From contig CM060911.1 in NCBI GenBank assembly GCA_030737875.1, positions 92,896,599-92,960,598 of the forward strand: a DNA stretch of 64,000 nt, given 5' to 3'. Below the pieces are notes generated by a model. The model saw nothing but the letters and a program-made list of their open reading frames with translations. It made no database searches and had not been told where the DNA came from. The DNA is from Allium sativum (Eukaryota > Streptophyta > Magnoliopsida > Asparagales > Amaryllidaceae). A program made the translations under genes and the position numbers. Of this stretch, positions 47,601-60,159 are shown piece after piece. Each line of letters starts with the position of its first letter. Within the stretch, counting starts at the first letter, position 1.

Positions 47601-50600
47601 TTCGACTAACTTGACTAGCTTGACTCGATTGGTTCGACTCGACCAGCTCGACTCGGTTGGTTTGACTCGACCATCTTGACTCGATTGGTTTGACTCGACC
47701 AGCTCAACTCGGTTGGTTTGACTCGACCATCTGGGCTCGATTGGTTTGACTCGACCAGCTCGACTCGGTTGGTTTGACTCGACCATCTTGACTCGATTGG
47801 TTCGACTCGACCATTTGGGCTCGATTGGTTCGACTCGACCATTTCGACTCGGTTGGGTTCGACTAGCTTGACTAGTTTGGTTCGACTAGCTTGGTTTGAC
47901 CACTTAACTAACTTGATTTGAATATTTATATCCGACTAACTAACTTTTCTTTTATTTCTATTTATTTTAACTTCTATTTATTTCCTAAATAGATTTCTTT
48001 TTGTATAATCTATTTATTTTCCTAAATAGATTTTCCTTTATAACTCTGATTATTTAATCCCTAATTAAATATCCTTTATTCTATTTATTTAATCTAAATA
48101 AATATTCCTTTATTTTATTTATTTATTTCTAAATAAATATCCTTTTATAAAATCCTTCGATTTTATAAATAGATTCATTTTCAATATAAATATTGAAAAT
48201 CCCCTTTTCTACATTTTCAGTGTTTTCTATTGTTTTTAAACAACCAACTGTCAATGATCAATATCATCCAAACATATACAATCAACAACAGATTATATAT
48301 CACAGTATATATCACAATATACAAATAACAGTAAAATAAATGTTGAGGAATCCAGTCGGATTCCTCCAACCTGTTTCCCTGCATCCACCGATGTTAAACA
48401 ACGTATATAACATCACTTGCATTTCTAATGAAATACACTGATAACAAAATCACCGTTTAATAACGATATATATATATATATATGTAGATATATATATATA
48501 TATATATCCATACTGTTTTCAATCAATTATTTAACAGTCCAATCTACAGTCCAATTTAACAATACAACTTAACAGTCCAAATTAACAGTACATAACTAGT
48601 AGTCAAATACAAAAAAAAAATACAATTTATATTAAAATATAAATTGAGGAGAGTTAGTGAGTTTTTACTCACATTGACGCATTAATCGTTAAATAACGGT
48701 TTGCGTTATTTGACTCAGTTGGACAATTTATTTCGCCATAAATTGTAACGAGCTCCGATGGACTTCCAGTCAGTCTCATTGTGTTGCTCCCGTCCATACG
48801 GTCCCAATGGACTGACGGTTCGTGATTCTGATTTCATACGACCGATATATTACATTACAAAGTTTAATACTATAATTTAAATAAACACTTAAAACATTAA
48901 AGTATGCGGGCCTTACTCTTTTCAAATCCTCTGGCCCATCACTAAATTAAAAGCCCAGCCCGCACTTTATTATCCTTCTTCTCCGAATGATCGTCGTGGT
49001 TCCAGTAAAATCACCCATCCCATTTTCGAACTTCTGAGCCTCGATTCGCACTCATCTTCACATCGAACCGTCTCTCGACCTCAACATCCTCCATCTCTCA
49101 AAATTCTAAACACCTCCATACCAGAAAATACCAACTCTCTCGACGTCTAACCCGCCGTACCCTGGAAATATCGACATTCTTCATCACCGAAATCGCTGAA
49201 ATCTCGGGTATAGGTGCGGTTTTCCACCCTTAACTCAAATCTAACATCCAATTATACCAACGATCACCACACCTCCACTAAACTCGAACCCTAATTGCCA
49301 AACTGTCGCTGTACAAAATCCGCAATATACCAACAGCCATCGAACCTCTTAAAAATGATACTGAACTCTAGGGAATCCTTCAAGAAGCTCATAAATATAA
49401 ACTAGATGATTTTAGGATTTTTCTGCGAATTGATATCATTTTTCAAAGATGGATTTGATTTTACAGAAATGTAAAATATGGCGGCTCATGTTTTTGACTG
49501 TTGGAGGAAAAATGAATTACGTTTTAGAAGTTAAGGATTATTTATAGAAGCTTTTTAATATTTTTTTTACTATTTTATTTTTATATTAATATTTAAGCCA
49601 ACGCTACTTCTGTTCGTCTTTAAAAATCCTCATGATCACACACGATATGCAAAAATCATGAAAATGGACATGCAGCTAGAGTTCGACATTACGGTCCCAA
49701 CGAAACTGGTTTCGTCGAATTCCGAGGTCGTTTGCTCACACAGCATATTTTTAACTGTTGAAATACTGACTATTTTACACTCTAAAAATCCCCACGGTCA
49801 CACACTGACCCTAAAAATCACGAAACTTGGAATCTATCAACTATTTGACATTGCGGATCCAACAAAACTGGTTTCGTCGAAAACAGAGGTCGTATGAAAA
49901 ACTGGCTATTTTTCAAGCGCTGAACTGACCCTTTTAAATATATTTAAATATTATTAAATTAAATATAAATAAATTTATATTATCGTATATCTTCAAATAT
50001 GATATCGTACAGCTCCAGAATATCATATCAGAATATACAGTTTTATATTTTAGATTTCAGATTTATCGATATTCAATTCATATCGAAAATCCTTTTATAA
50101 CGTATATAAAGCGTCGCAAATTATAAAGGAATTCTACAGCGACTTTTCTGAAATTTGATTTGGACGTACATCAAAATCTATACGACGAAATCCCGATTTT
50201 TCTCTTCCATTAGAAAGATATACTCCACCAGCTCCACACGTTTCTTGTTTCATAGAAATCCGACTTAAAACGAATCCTGTACATTCAGTTGAAATTCGAA
50301 TCGCCAATTTACGAACTGCAGCGCCATTTCAAGCTCGATTTTAATTATAATATAATTATACGTTCAAACTGTCGTTGATTGAATATATTCGTCAATATAA
50401 TTCAACTCTAAGCTGAATTACATCTTAGGGATGACCCCGTTCACATAATATTGTGATGTCCAATATTTTTGATTATTTCTGGATTGAATATATTATTTAA
50501 TTTATTATTTTAATTAAATATTCACTATTATTTAATCAACAACCATTTAATTCTCTAAATCACTATTTATATAATTAAATTAATAAATTATTATCTTACT

Positions 50601-50618
50601 AAAATACGGGTCACTACA
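44696..50618 (-). repeat. E3 5' LTR (right)
   Basis: 5,923 bp, intact. It repeats the hairpin (44721-44757), the covarying array (46852-47101), both minisatellites, the TA tract (about 48464-48507) and the palindrome modules. It preserves the E2 target as an empty site, CGCAAATTATAAAGG around 50117-50121. An E3 transcript would start in this copy and run leftward. Confidence 0.95.
46852..47101. repeat. Covarying hairpin array, E3 right LTR copy
   Basis: Counterpart of 22268-22517, with the same order of arm types and the same 7-nt loops. Confidence 0.8.
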
Positions 50619-50623
50619 CTTAG
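50619..50623. repeat. Target-site duplication of E3, right copy (CTTAG)
   Basis: Exact repeat of 20113-20117 after the terminal CA of E3. Confidence 0.92.
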
Positions 50624-51962
50624 CTTGCGTGACTTATTTTGGTGTGGCCTTTCAAATCATGACTTCATGTTGAAGGGTTTAGTAGCAGGCGTACGTAGGA
50701 AGGCTAGTTGAAGTGGACGTGCATGAATATTAATACATACCTATGCTTCTAGCCTAAAATCTAGGATGAGCTTTCATTACTTGGCCATGAAGTTTGAGGG
50801 GCATGGGCTGTCTTGAGTTGTTCATTTCCAAAGTCATGTTAAGTCGGCTGTAATGTGAAAATATATAGATGTGTTTGTTATATAGGGTAGGCACATGGCT
50901 TTTCTTTTTTCTTATATATACATCCACATAGAAAAATTTGAACATTTTATTTGTCAGTCGAACATCCAAAACCCCGTAGAAAACAAGTTGAATCCGCACC
51001 CATCGGGAGAAAAATGGATGATTAAGGTTGCTTTAACTCAATTACATAACAATGCTACAAATGTTGATTGGTGCGTACATTCATGTATAGGGTAGTGCAC
51101 GAAACTAAGTGTTGTTTGAATAGGTATAGATGGGAATAATTTGGAGTAACTATGAGGGTGTATTTTGTTTTAATGTACATTCATTAGTAGGAAAAATGAT
51201 ACATCAGTATTTTAAAATGTTAATAGTCAAGTTTATAAGCTATGATGGCATGTTAACGTTGTAAAGATCATTAGTATGACATTGGCGTGTTTATGTATAA
51301 ATCTTAAAAGTATAGTACACCTCGTCACATAAAACTCCGTTCATTTGCGGACTGCTATGGACAAAATTAAAAGTACGATTATGTCGAGTGATGTGTCATG
51401 ATCAAAAAAGTATAACAAAATAGACAAATTAGCTTATTTTGTGACAGCCAAAATGTCTGATATAGGGTGTAAAATACTTTAAATAAAAAGCTGCTTATTT
51501 TACGAATCAAAAATTACAGTAAAATTCTAAAAATTAAATTATAACTACATCTCAAAAATCTTGTCTAATTCGAAATTAATATTTAATTATATTAAATAAA
51601 TCGTTATGGTCTATAAACGATTCCACAACGTATTTGAAAATTTGAATTGGACGTATCTTACAATCTATACGATGAAATCTTAATTTTTCCCCTTTATTAA
51701 AAACTATTGTCCAACAGATTCAAATGTTTCTTGTTTAACAGAAATTTGACTTATATCGGATCTTGTATGTTCAATTAAAGTTCCAAACGTAATTTCGAAC
51801 TACCGCGTCATTTCGAGCTCGTTTTAATTATATTGTAAATATATACATACGAACTCCATTTTATTAAAAAAAATCGATATAAAATCCATTATATTCCAAT
51901 ATAATATATAAAGCAGATTTAAATATTCCAATTTAAATGGCAGAAAAATCTGGGACATTACA
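50624..51962 (-). repeat. F4a, segment 3: right end of the old LTR
   Basis: The stretch to about 51300 is U3-like sequence with no recognised gene. From about 51340 it matches F4b near 55595-56100 ('actgctatggacaaaa', 'aaaatcttgtc', 'aaataaatcgttatgg') and the conserved E3 end block. It ends GGGACATTACA at 51962, a typical LTR end, but no polypurine tract follows. Confidence 0.65.
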
Positions 51963-52845
51963 ACTATCAAAGGAAAAACATCCATACAAGCAAAGTTCAT
52001 ATTCCCAAATGGAAATATCACCGATCAATCATCAATCAACATTGACCCTTTTAAATTAATCTATCATTTATTTATTTGTTTCCCAATTTCTCTTAAATAT
52101 ATTTAACAAGTTTCTCTCCAGCTCGTTTAACCTCTCATTATCCTTGGAATATGCTTCCATTTATCATAAATTATTTATTTTCTATATTCCAGGAAATAAT
52201 ATATACATATTCACAATTCTTCTTTTTTATGTTTAGAAAATATATGTTATTTGCATTGGAAAACATTTCCATTTCTTATTCTCGCATCACTTTCAAAAAT
52301 TTACCATTTTCCTTTTATAACTATTTCAATTTGCAAAACGTTTGCTTTTAAATCATTATTCACTTTCAAATATGAATATTATTTCTTTATAGAAAACTGG
52401 ACTCGTTATATCCATTCAAATCCTGATTTTTATATATAAATACCATTATAGGTTAAAATTCCATTTATCGAGTTATTTTATAAATTCATATTTCAATTTC
52501 AGTTCTTAAACTCCAATTGCAAGTAAACTTCTTATTAATTATATCTCTGGTTTATAACTTAATCCTGACTTCATATTCGATTTTAATTTATTTATTTCAA
52601 ACCAAATATTAACCACCATGTCAAATTCTGAATTATATAATAATTAATTTCTAAATATAATTCATTAAAAAACATTTGACATTGTCGAATTTCAGCTATA
52701 GGTCCTTATTAATTTACTATAGTCCTATTTATATTTCAAACATCGAAATAAATTCCATCTTTCCTTTTTAAATTGATCCCAAATTCCCACTTCATTTATA
52801 AACTTCGATTGTAAATCGAACTACCTGTTTTTATTATTAAAGCAC

Positions 52846-52853
52846 GTTATTAT
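52846..52853. repeat. 8-bp target duplication of the hAT-like element, left (GTTATTAT)
   Basis: Identical to 53535-53542 on the other side. Confidence 0.88.
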
Positions 52854-53534
52854 TAGGGCTACATACAACCCATATCCAACCCAACCCACCAACCCGAGCC
52901 CAACCCACATAAACCCAACCCCAGTGCATCCTAGTTCGGGTCGGATATGAGTTACAATTTGCAACCCATACTATATATGGGTCAGGTGTGATATTTTGTC
53001 CTACCCAACCTTATTTTAGCCCGACCCTATATTCGAAAACTAATTTAATACTAGCCCACTAAAAATTAGAATAGCCTAATCCTAGAATAGTGTTTATGTA
53101 TTCTGTTGTAAATATACAAAAAAAAAACATGTTTCATGTCAATCCAAACTAGATAAAATTTGGAAAAGATGTTTTAAAGAGCATTTTAATGTATTTTAAA
53201 ATGAAACACTTGTTCCACTATGTAGTGAATTAACTTCATATGATGTGTTTTATATTGAAATTGTAATAAGATATGTGTTATATTGGATCAAATATTTTAA
53301 ACGCGTAATGCTAGCAAAAATTCGATATATTATGCTGAATATTTTAATATTTTTTTTAAAAAAATTCTCCCATATTCTCATTTTTTATAGTTTCATGCAA
53401 CCAAACCCAACCCATACGTCAACCCAACCCATATCCAACCTCATATAGGGTTGGATAGGGGTTGAACTACCATAAACTCATACCTATGCAGGTCGGATGA
53501 AGTATTTGGTCTAACCCGACACAACGCAACCCTA
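52854..53534. mobile_element. Non-autonomous hAT-like DNA transposon, 681 bp
   Basis: It begins TAGGGCTACAT and ends, read inward from the other side, TAGGGTTGCGT: imperfect terminal inverted repeats with the TAGGG start common among plant hAT elements. A perfect 8-bp direct duplication GTTATTAT flanks it, the length expected for hAT. The subterminal parts are rich in CCAACCCAACCCA-type repeats on both sides, in direct and inverted order; the middle is AT-rich. There is no transposase: the one frame of note (53245-53448) has no domain. Confidence 0.85.
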
Positions 53535-53542
53535 GTTATTAT
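53535..53542. repeat. 8-bp target duplication of the hAT-like element, right (GTTATTAT)
   Basis: Identical to 52846-52853. Confidence 0.88.
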
Positions 53543-53841
53543 TTCTATCCCATTCGAAATTACATTTCTATTTTAAAAATAGATATTCCCTTTTAAAACC
53601 CAAATTCCTTTCCGATTTTATTCGAGTATGTTTTTACAGTATTTAAATACCGATTAAGCAATCAACATAACCAAATCTATCACAGAACAATTAACCCATC
53701 GTGTATCACAATATATGAAAACAATAGTAATAATTTTGCCAACCTATTTTCCCTGCATCCACAGATGTTAATTAGTAGAAATAACGTCAATTCCATGTTA
53801 GTATGAAATATTGAAATAAATGGGATCAATATTAAACACTG

Positions 53842-53842
53842 T

Positions 53843-53875
<33 letters not shown>
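53842..53875. repeat. TA/GT microsatellite in F4b
   Basis: (TA)n passes into (TG)n. It lies at the same family position as the TA tract of the E3 LTR. Confidence 0.88.
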
Positions 53876-56190
53876 AACTTCATCTATAATTTTAACCAAT
53901 TTAGATGCAATTAATCCAAACAACCATTACACAGTATTCAACCATCATTTATCAATATTGAATAATGTTTATAAGATTATCAAACATTATAATTCACCAT
54001 AATTTGCAATAACCTGCAAATCACTTCAGACTGGTTCCATTGTATAGCGTGCATCCACATGATCTTAATATGACAGATCGCTTGTGAATCTAACTCCGTG
54101 ACAGCGAGATATTGTATTTAAAAGTTTGTATATATACATATTTAAATTAACTAAAACTTAAATTAAATTATTTTATATAAATTGGTCCCTACCGATTTTC
54201 TTGTTGGCCCACCATTTTCTCTAACCTATTCAAACGGTATCACCTTCTACGAAAAGAAAATCTATTCCCACTTCCCCGTATGCCACTTTCACCATTCTAC
54301 ATGTTAAAATTCTTTCATTTTTTTTTCTTTTTATAAATCTACGGACCAAACCCAACCAGTAAAAGCCCATTCAAAATTTCCACCCGCCTAACTACAGTAT
54401 TCTCCTTCTTCTCAAATTTAACACCACACGCTGCTCTTTATATTGCCATTGTCATGCTTTTCTTACTTCCAGTACTCCCTTTCTACTTAACGCAGAAGCA
54501 AATAAAAATCACCGTTCTACTCCTCCTCCGGTTCTCCTTCTTCTCACACCATTATCGAAGAACTCGCACGCGTCTATCTCCATTTCGTTTCGAAGCTTCC
54601 ACGGCCCAGCAGGAAAAAGTTCAAACTCGTTAATCACCCCATAGAAAGCTCTCTCCACTCATCACCTTCAATTGCCGCTCGCACACCACCCCAGAACTCG
54701 ATGTGGACCTCCACTGTGCTATGCTGAAACCATCTTTCTCTAGCTACTTAATATTCAAACCACGCTGCCTCTTTCTCTTCACCATCATCTCCCGGTCAAA
54801 GCCATGAATCCCCCCTCGATTTGACAGTAAAAATCATGGCCTGCCACCATTCTAACTTCTCATCATCTCTTCCCCGCAGCATAAACACAAGCACGGAGCT
54901 CCACACACACAACGCGTCCTCCGTCCTAATGCTTAGCCCATCCCAAAAATACAACGACATATATAAGAATGGAATCATCCCAGACCAACTCCTTTCAACT
55001 CGCAAGCCGAATTCTTCTAGTGATTTTCAGGGCCCTATTCACTGCAACATCTTCATGTTCTCATGTATATGTTCTCACCGTTTTTGGAAAAACGAGCTTT
55101 AGGCTACTGACCTATATCGAGCTTCAATGAAATATTTATCGGTTCCAATAAAATGTACCTGGGATCGAAGAGCGTGAGCTTACAAACCTAAAACAATTAA
55201 TTTCATGATTGTAAGTGGGGTAAAGAATTTGATTTGAATTTTTCCTTAAGGATATTAAAAAGCTTCGGTTTGAAGCTCTCCTTATTCAACAAGAGAAGGA
55301 AAAAAAGAGGCTTGTTGTTGCATAAATACAGGAAGAAAAATAAAATCAACGTTGGTTTCATAGGCATTAACATAGGTCGGCTTAAAGATGGGCTAAAGAA
55401 TTTTTTAAAAAAATTATTCCCATTCGAAAGACAGGTTGAGGTATTGAAAAGGGGGATTGTACAAATTATTAGGGTGGGGTTAAGATTTGAGAACATATGG
55501 AAATTCGACAGAAGTTTATTAGATAGGTTAGGATATTTATTTTATGTTTTCAAAAAGTTTAACGTACCTATTATGAAAAATTCTGTTCATGTACAGACTG
55601 CTATGGACAAAAATAAAAATACCATCGTGTCAAGCGATGTGCCACGATCCTAAAAATGTAATAATATAGACAAGTTATCTTATTTTGTGAAATCCCAAAA
55701 ATGCGGATATAGAGTGCAAAATGCGTTAGACAAAATATTGCTTATTTTCCAAATTAAAAAATATGGAAAAAAATCTATAATTTAAATTATCAGTATGTCT
55801 TAAAAATCTTGTCCAAATTTGAAATTGATATTTTATTATATTAAATAAATCGTTATGGTTTATAAACGGTTTCATCGTGATTTTTTGAAAATTTTATTTG
55901 GACATAACTTACAACGTATAAGAAGAAATCTTTATTTTCGCTTTCATTAGAAAAATATAACTTAATAAATTCGAACGTTTCTTGTTTCGAAGAAATCAAA
56001 CATATAATGAACCCTATATATTCATTTAAAGTTGAAAATGTAAAATTACGAGCTACCGCGATGTTACGATCTCTTTTATAATTATATTAAAATTATTATG
56101 TTCAAACGTTGCTATAAATAAATTCGCTCGTTATAATATTTCACTTCTAGACTGAATTAAATCTGTTAAATTATCCAATTTACACCACAT

Positions 56191-56416
56191 TGCCGATTCA
56201 GCTATTTCTAACCATTTTGGAATTTAAATTTTCTTATGTGAAAAAAAGCCATACATCCCTATAAACTTTCATAATATAAATGACATCCTCCCCATCTTTT
56301 CTATTCAAAGCGGGTAATTATTTATGGAACTACGTATTTTCTAAAAAAATTGTGTGCTGCTATATAATTTTTTTCTTTTCTAACATGCGAATATTCCCAG
56401 AAGACCATGGAAAAAA
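56191..56416. other. Unassigned AT-rich stretch
   Basis: I see no gene, LTR block or repeat that I can assign in this stretch. Confidence 0.4.
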
Positions 56417-56778
56417 ACTTGCATACATGTATGCAAGTAAACCCAATAGTTGCACACATGTATGCAAGTATTCCTGAAGCAGTTTACACTGAAAATCTGC
56501 GTGAATACTAGCATGCATCAATGCAAGTATTCTGTTTTCTTGCGTAAATGTATGCAAGTAAATGAACTGATATTCATGCCTACGGATTGTTGCATACATG
56601 TGTGCCTTTATTTTGAATACTTGCATGCGTGTATGCAAATAAATATGAACTAGTTTGCGTGCCTACGAACTATAGCATACTTGTATGCAAGAATTTGTTA
56701 TTACTTTCATGCTTGTATGCAAAAAAGTCAACACGGATGCATAACCAAAATAGTTGCACAGATGTGTGCAAGAATTTC
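56417..56778. repeat. Array of short palindromes built on TTGCATACATGTATGCAA
   Basis: The first copy is a perfect palindrome whose 20-base core CTTGCATACATGTATGCAAG spans 56418-56437. Eight or so degenerate copies follow at uneven steps (near 56450, 56510, 56540, 56590, 56620, 56675, 56710 and 56753). Copies are separated by AT-rich spacers with recurring 'gcctacg.at' pieces. Frames of 60-90 codons that cross it are by-products. Confidence 0.75.
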
Positions 56779-57000
56779 GAATAAACTGTTGTTTCGCTGT
56801 TTTTATGTATTTTTGGTTTTTGACGTGTATTTCCGTGGTTTTTTCAACTGAATTTTTTTATGTGTATGTGTTTAATTTAAATATAAATTTACGTGATTTT
56901 TTTGACCTATTTTCACAAAATAGGAATGTAATTTATAATAAGTTTTGGACCGGATGTGAGCCTAATTTTGAAACTTAACAAGGACTTATGCCCAACGCAC
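56779..57000. other. Unassigned AT-rich stretch
   Basis: No feature that I can support. Confidence 0.4.
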
Positions 57001-57535
57001 CCTTTTCTTATTCCACTATTTATATTTATTAAATATTCAAAATATTTGAGTTCAAACCATTTAAATTGTCAAACCGCTATATTAAAATAATTAAACTAAT
57101 TAATTATTAAAGCTAAAATTCTGAGATGTTAAAGGATAAGTGAATGATGGGCCGACCTGAATAAGGGGTAAGGCCCAATTTAAGAAAATAACTTAAGTTT
57201 AAATTATTTAAATAACATATACCCTCTTTTAATCGTTATATCTTATGGATATGATATACAAATTCAACAAAACAAGATTCGGTAGGATTGTATGGTCGCA
57301 GGCTACGTAATGGAGTTGATTTGGAGAGAATGGGATGTTACTATAAACGTTATCCAAATAAAACGTCTGACCAAATCTATGGAACGTTAATCGTTATTCA
57401 ACGATTAACGACCAAGGTGAGTAAACTCTCTAACTCTGTCCAGATTTATAATACTGTAAATGTTATTTAATATTGACAAGTAATGATTGGATGCTGTGTG
57501 ATGGTTATTTGGATGAAGTGCTAATAAATTACTTG

Positions 57536-57605
<70 letters not shown>

Positions 57606-58950
57606 GTTGACTGAGTACTGATTCTATTTAATATAATATTTCATATTGATATGAAATTGGTGTTATTTAAGTTGATTAACATCTAAGGATGCAGGGAAAC
57701 AAATTGGAGGGATCCAACTAGATTCCTAAAAAATTATATTGTTGTTTTTCGCATATTACATTATATGACGTGACAAATAATATGTGGATGATTATTGTGT
57801 GTTTGGGATGTTTAAACAACATTGACCCTGGAATAGTTGATATTTAAATACCATAAAATATATTCAACTGAAATTGAAAAAAATTCAAGTTTTAAAAATG
57901 AAAAAACTATTTTTTTTAAATAGAAATTGAATTTCGATTGAGGTAGATATAATAACTTGTTCTAATTATATAAAAACAAGTAGTTTGGTTTATAAGCGAT
58001 GTTTATAAACGGGATGAAATAATTATTATTAAATAATTTGAAAATATAAATTCAAGAATGAATTTAAAAAGAGAAATGGGAAATCATTTCAAAAGAAAAT
58101 GATGAAATTATTTCGACTTTCGAAATGCTAGTAGAATTGAAATAAATCCATACGGATTTGTATTAGAATTCGACGATGCCGAATGTTATAAAAGTAATTT
58201 ATTTTTAGAAATTATATATTATATAATACAGAATTTGACAAGATAACCAATAATATATAATCAAATATGTAATTGAGATTAAGTTATTTTAAACTAGATA
58301 TATATAGTTAACAAGAAGTTGACTTATAAACGGAATTTGATGAATTTATAAAATAACTCGACAAATGAAATTTTAATTTTTAATGGTATTTACTATTTAA
58401 ATCAAGATTTGGTTTGATAAAATAAGTCCAGTTTATGTAATGGAATAATATTCACATATTAAAGTGAATAATGATTTTAAAGAAAATATTTTGGCAGATT
58501 AAAATGATTATAAAAGAAATTTGAAATGTTTGGAAGTGATAAATTCAAAAGTGAATTTAGAAATTGAGTTGACCTGAAACAGTGAATTTATTTCGATGTT
58601 CAGAATGTTAATCAAATAGAGATTACTCAAAAGAGAGTTATACAATGAAATTTGATTATATCAGATTCAGGAAAGTACTATTTACTTTTCGTTTTTAATC
58701 AAGATTTAATTATTTATTTAATTCAATATTATTTATTTATTCAAAGTAACGAATCAAAGTTATAATTTCAAACTTAGTATTTTGGAATTACGTATTATAA
58801 CACTATCATTATAATCAAGGTTTGTAGAAAAGAAGCGGATTCGTAAACTGAATCAAAGAGGGTGTAAAAATGATTTGGTTGATAAGAAGTTAAGAAATGA
58901 AGTTAAGGAAATTAGAAACTGACCGGAGATTAGTCAGGTTAAATGGCTTC
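57001..58950 (+). repeat. F4c: plus-oriented LTR fragment of the same superfamily
   Basis: Reverse-complement blocks of the E3 LTR appear in reversed order: 'gatgggccgac...taaggccc' (57150), 'taacatctaaggatgcaggg' (57680) and 'gattatatcagattcagg..aaagtact' (58655). Both ends are truncated. It lacks the hairpin array and minisatellites of E3. Confidence 0.65.
57540..57600. repeat. Perfect AT microsatellite of about 60 bp
   Basis: An uninterrupted (AT)n run in F4c, at the family position of the E3 TA tract. Confidence 0.95.
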
Positions 58951-60159
58951 ATTAGTGTTGATCTGATGTTGGTTTCGGCCTTTAGGGATGATATTTAGGG
59001 AGTTGTTCTTTTACTAGTTTACGTTTAGAAACTGATGGATGTGGAAGAATAGTGATGTGTAAATAAAAAAATGGAAATGTTGTAACGTCCTGGTTTTTGC
59101 CTGAGTTTGTAATACAATTTATTACACGATAATTCAATAATTGAGTTAAAATAATAAATTTGTCAATAATAAATATTGGGGAAATTATAGGAATAATATA
59201 TATAAATATATGGTTTGAATTATTTTAACCAATGCAAAACAAACGGGAAATGTTTTCTTGTTTTGTTTTGTATTTTTATATTTATTTTAACTTTTGTAAA
59301 AATATAAATAATGTTGAATTTAAATATTTGGGAAGATTAAATGATCATTTTATAAAATTTTATGTATATACACGTTTATACCATTTAGTTCCTTCATAAA
59401 TGCATATTTATGAATCTACGAATATATTAAGTAAGTAATGCCTTATATATCTTGTTTTATGTTTTTAAAATGATTTTATACTAAAATAAGCTAAAAATAA
59501 GTATCACTTAAGTAAAATAAAATGTCAGATAACTTAAGAAAAATATATATATATTACTTCATAGGTAAGAAATACAACATTAATAATGATTTAACAATTT
59601 TTTTACTCAAGATTTAAAGAAAATAAATGAAGAGATTTTCCTTTATATCATGATGTGCCATTTAAAATATTTGAATATATTGGTTTAACTTGCTTAGCAA
59701 CCAAGCTTTGATTTACATAAAGTTGCACTATGGTTTATACCCATTTTATAGTATAGTGAAAGGGTCGTGCATATGCACTTAGAACAGGGGAAAATTTGTA
59801 TGTAAAATCATATCAATGGTACTCCTTTTTTAATCTAAAACTAGTGCAACAACCACCCTATATTACCTGTCAAATTTACACATGGCCATATATGTTTATT
59901 ATACTGCATGCACTGTGAATCTATAGGATACACAAGCACAGCTAGCTATTCATTTCAATCACTATATATCTTTCTTCAACACTATATACACATCTATAAA
60001 CCCACTACTGCGTTCTCTTCAGTCACTAATTGCATAGCTCCATTTTAAATCAATAAATCAGCTAAAACTATGTAAAAAACATAGCTATTCTTCCAATCAG
60101 TACCATTGCATATGGCTATAAACAAGAATTTTTGTACTTCATGAAGACTGCATTCAGTA
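58951..60159. other. AT-rich stretch with an LTR-like start at 59081
   Basis: TGTAACGTCCTGG at 59081 resembles the U3 start of the plus-oriented F4d (TGTAACGTCCCGC at 61007), so a truncated LTR may begin here. No matching end is seen. The part 59880-60060 (with 'cactatatatc' and a CT-rich tract) has the look of a plant promoter, but no coding sequence follows. Confidence 0.35.

Larger units (their letters stand above)
20118..50618 (-). mobile_element. E3: non-coding LARD-type retrotransposon, with E2 nested in its left LTR
   Basis: The LTRs are 20118-25550 plus 42874-43370 (5,930 bp once E2 is removed) and 44696-50618 (5,923 bp), flanked by CTTAG. The element reads on the minus strand: primer site TGGTATCAGAGC at 44682-44693, polypurine tract at 43371-43383. 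Its internal region is only 1,325 bp and has no gag or pol, so it had to be moved by proteins from another element. The LTRs differ at about 1 of the first 100 bases by my count, so it is younger than E1. Of 30,501 bp in place, 17,323 bp belong to E2 and its duplicated target. Confidence 0.93.
51963..56190 (-). repeat. F4b: second old LTR copy, truncated at its left, with an hAT-like insertion
   Basis: It starts abruptly with 'actatcaaagg', which aligns to the interior of the E3 LTR near 21667, so the internal region and the left part of this LTR are gone. The colinear blocks 'ccctgcatccacagatgtt' (53750), the TA/GT tract (53842-53875) and the conserved end block (about 55790-56110) follow. 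Roughly 54181-55590 is the GC-richer U3 part. A plus-strand 139-codon Lys-rich frame (55234-55653) runs antisense to the LTR and is not called a gene. Confidence 0.65.

Noticed and set aside
55234..55653. 139-codon plus-strand open frame, Lys- and Leu-rich
   Set aside because: It runs antisense inside an old LTR (F4b), has low-complexity AT-driven composition and no recognisable domain, and its 3' part overlaps an LTR block shared with F4a, which has no such frame.
59930..60060. Possible plant promoter with TATA-like 'cactatatatc' and a CT-rich tract
   Set aside because: AT-rich DNA gives such words often, no coding sequence follows and the stretch is next to a transposon end.
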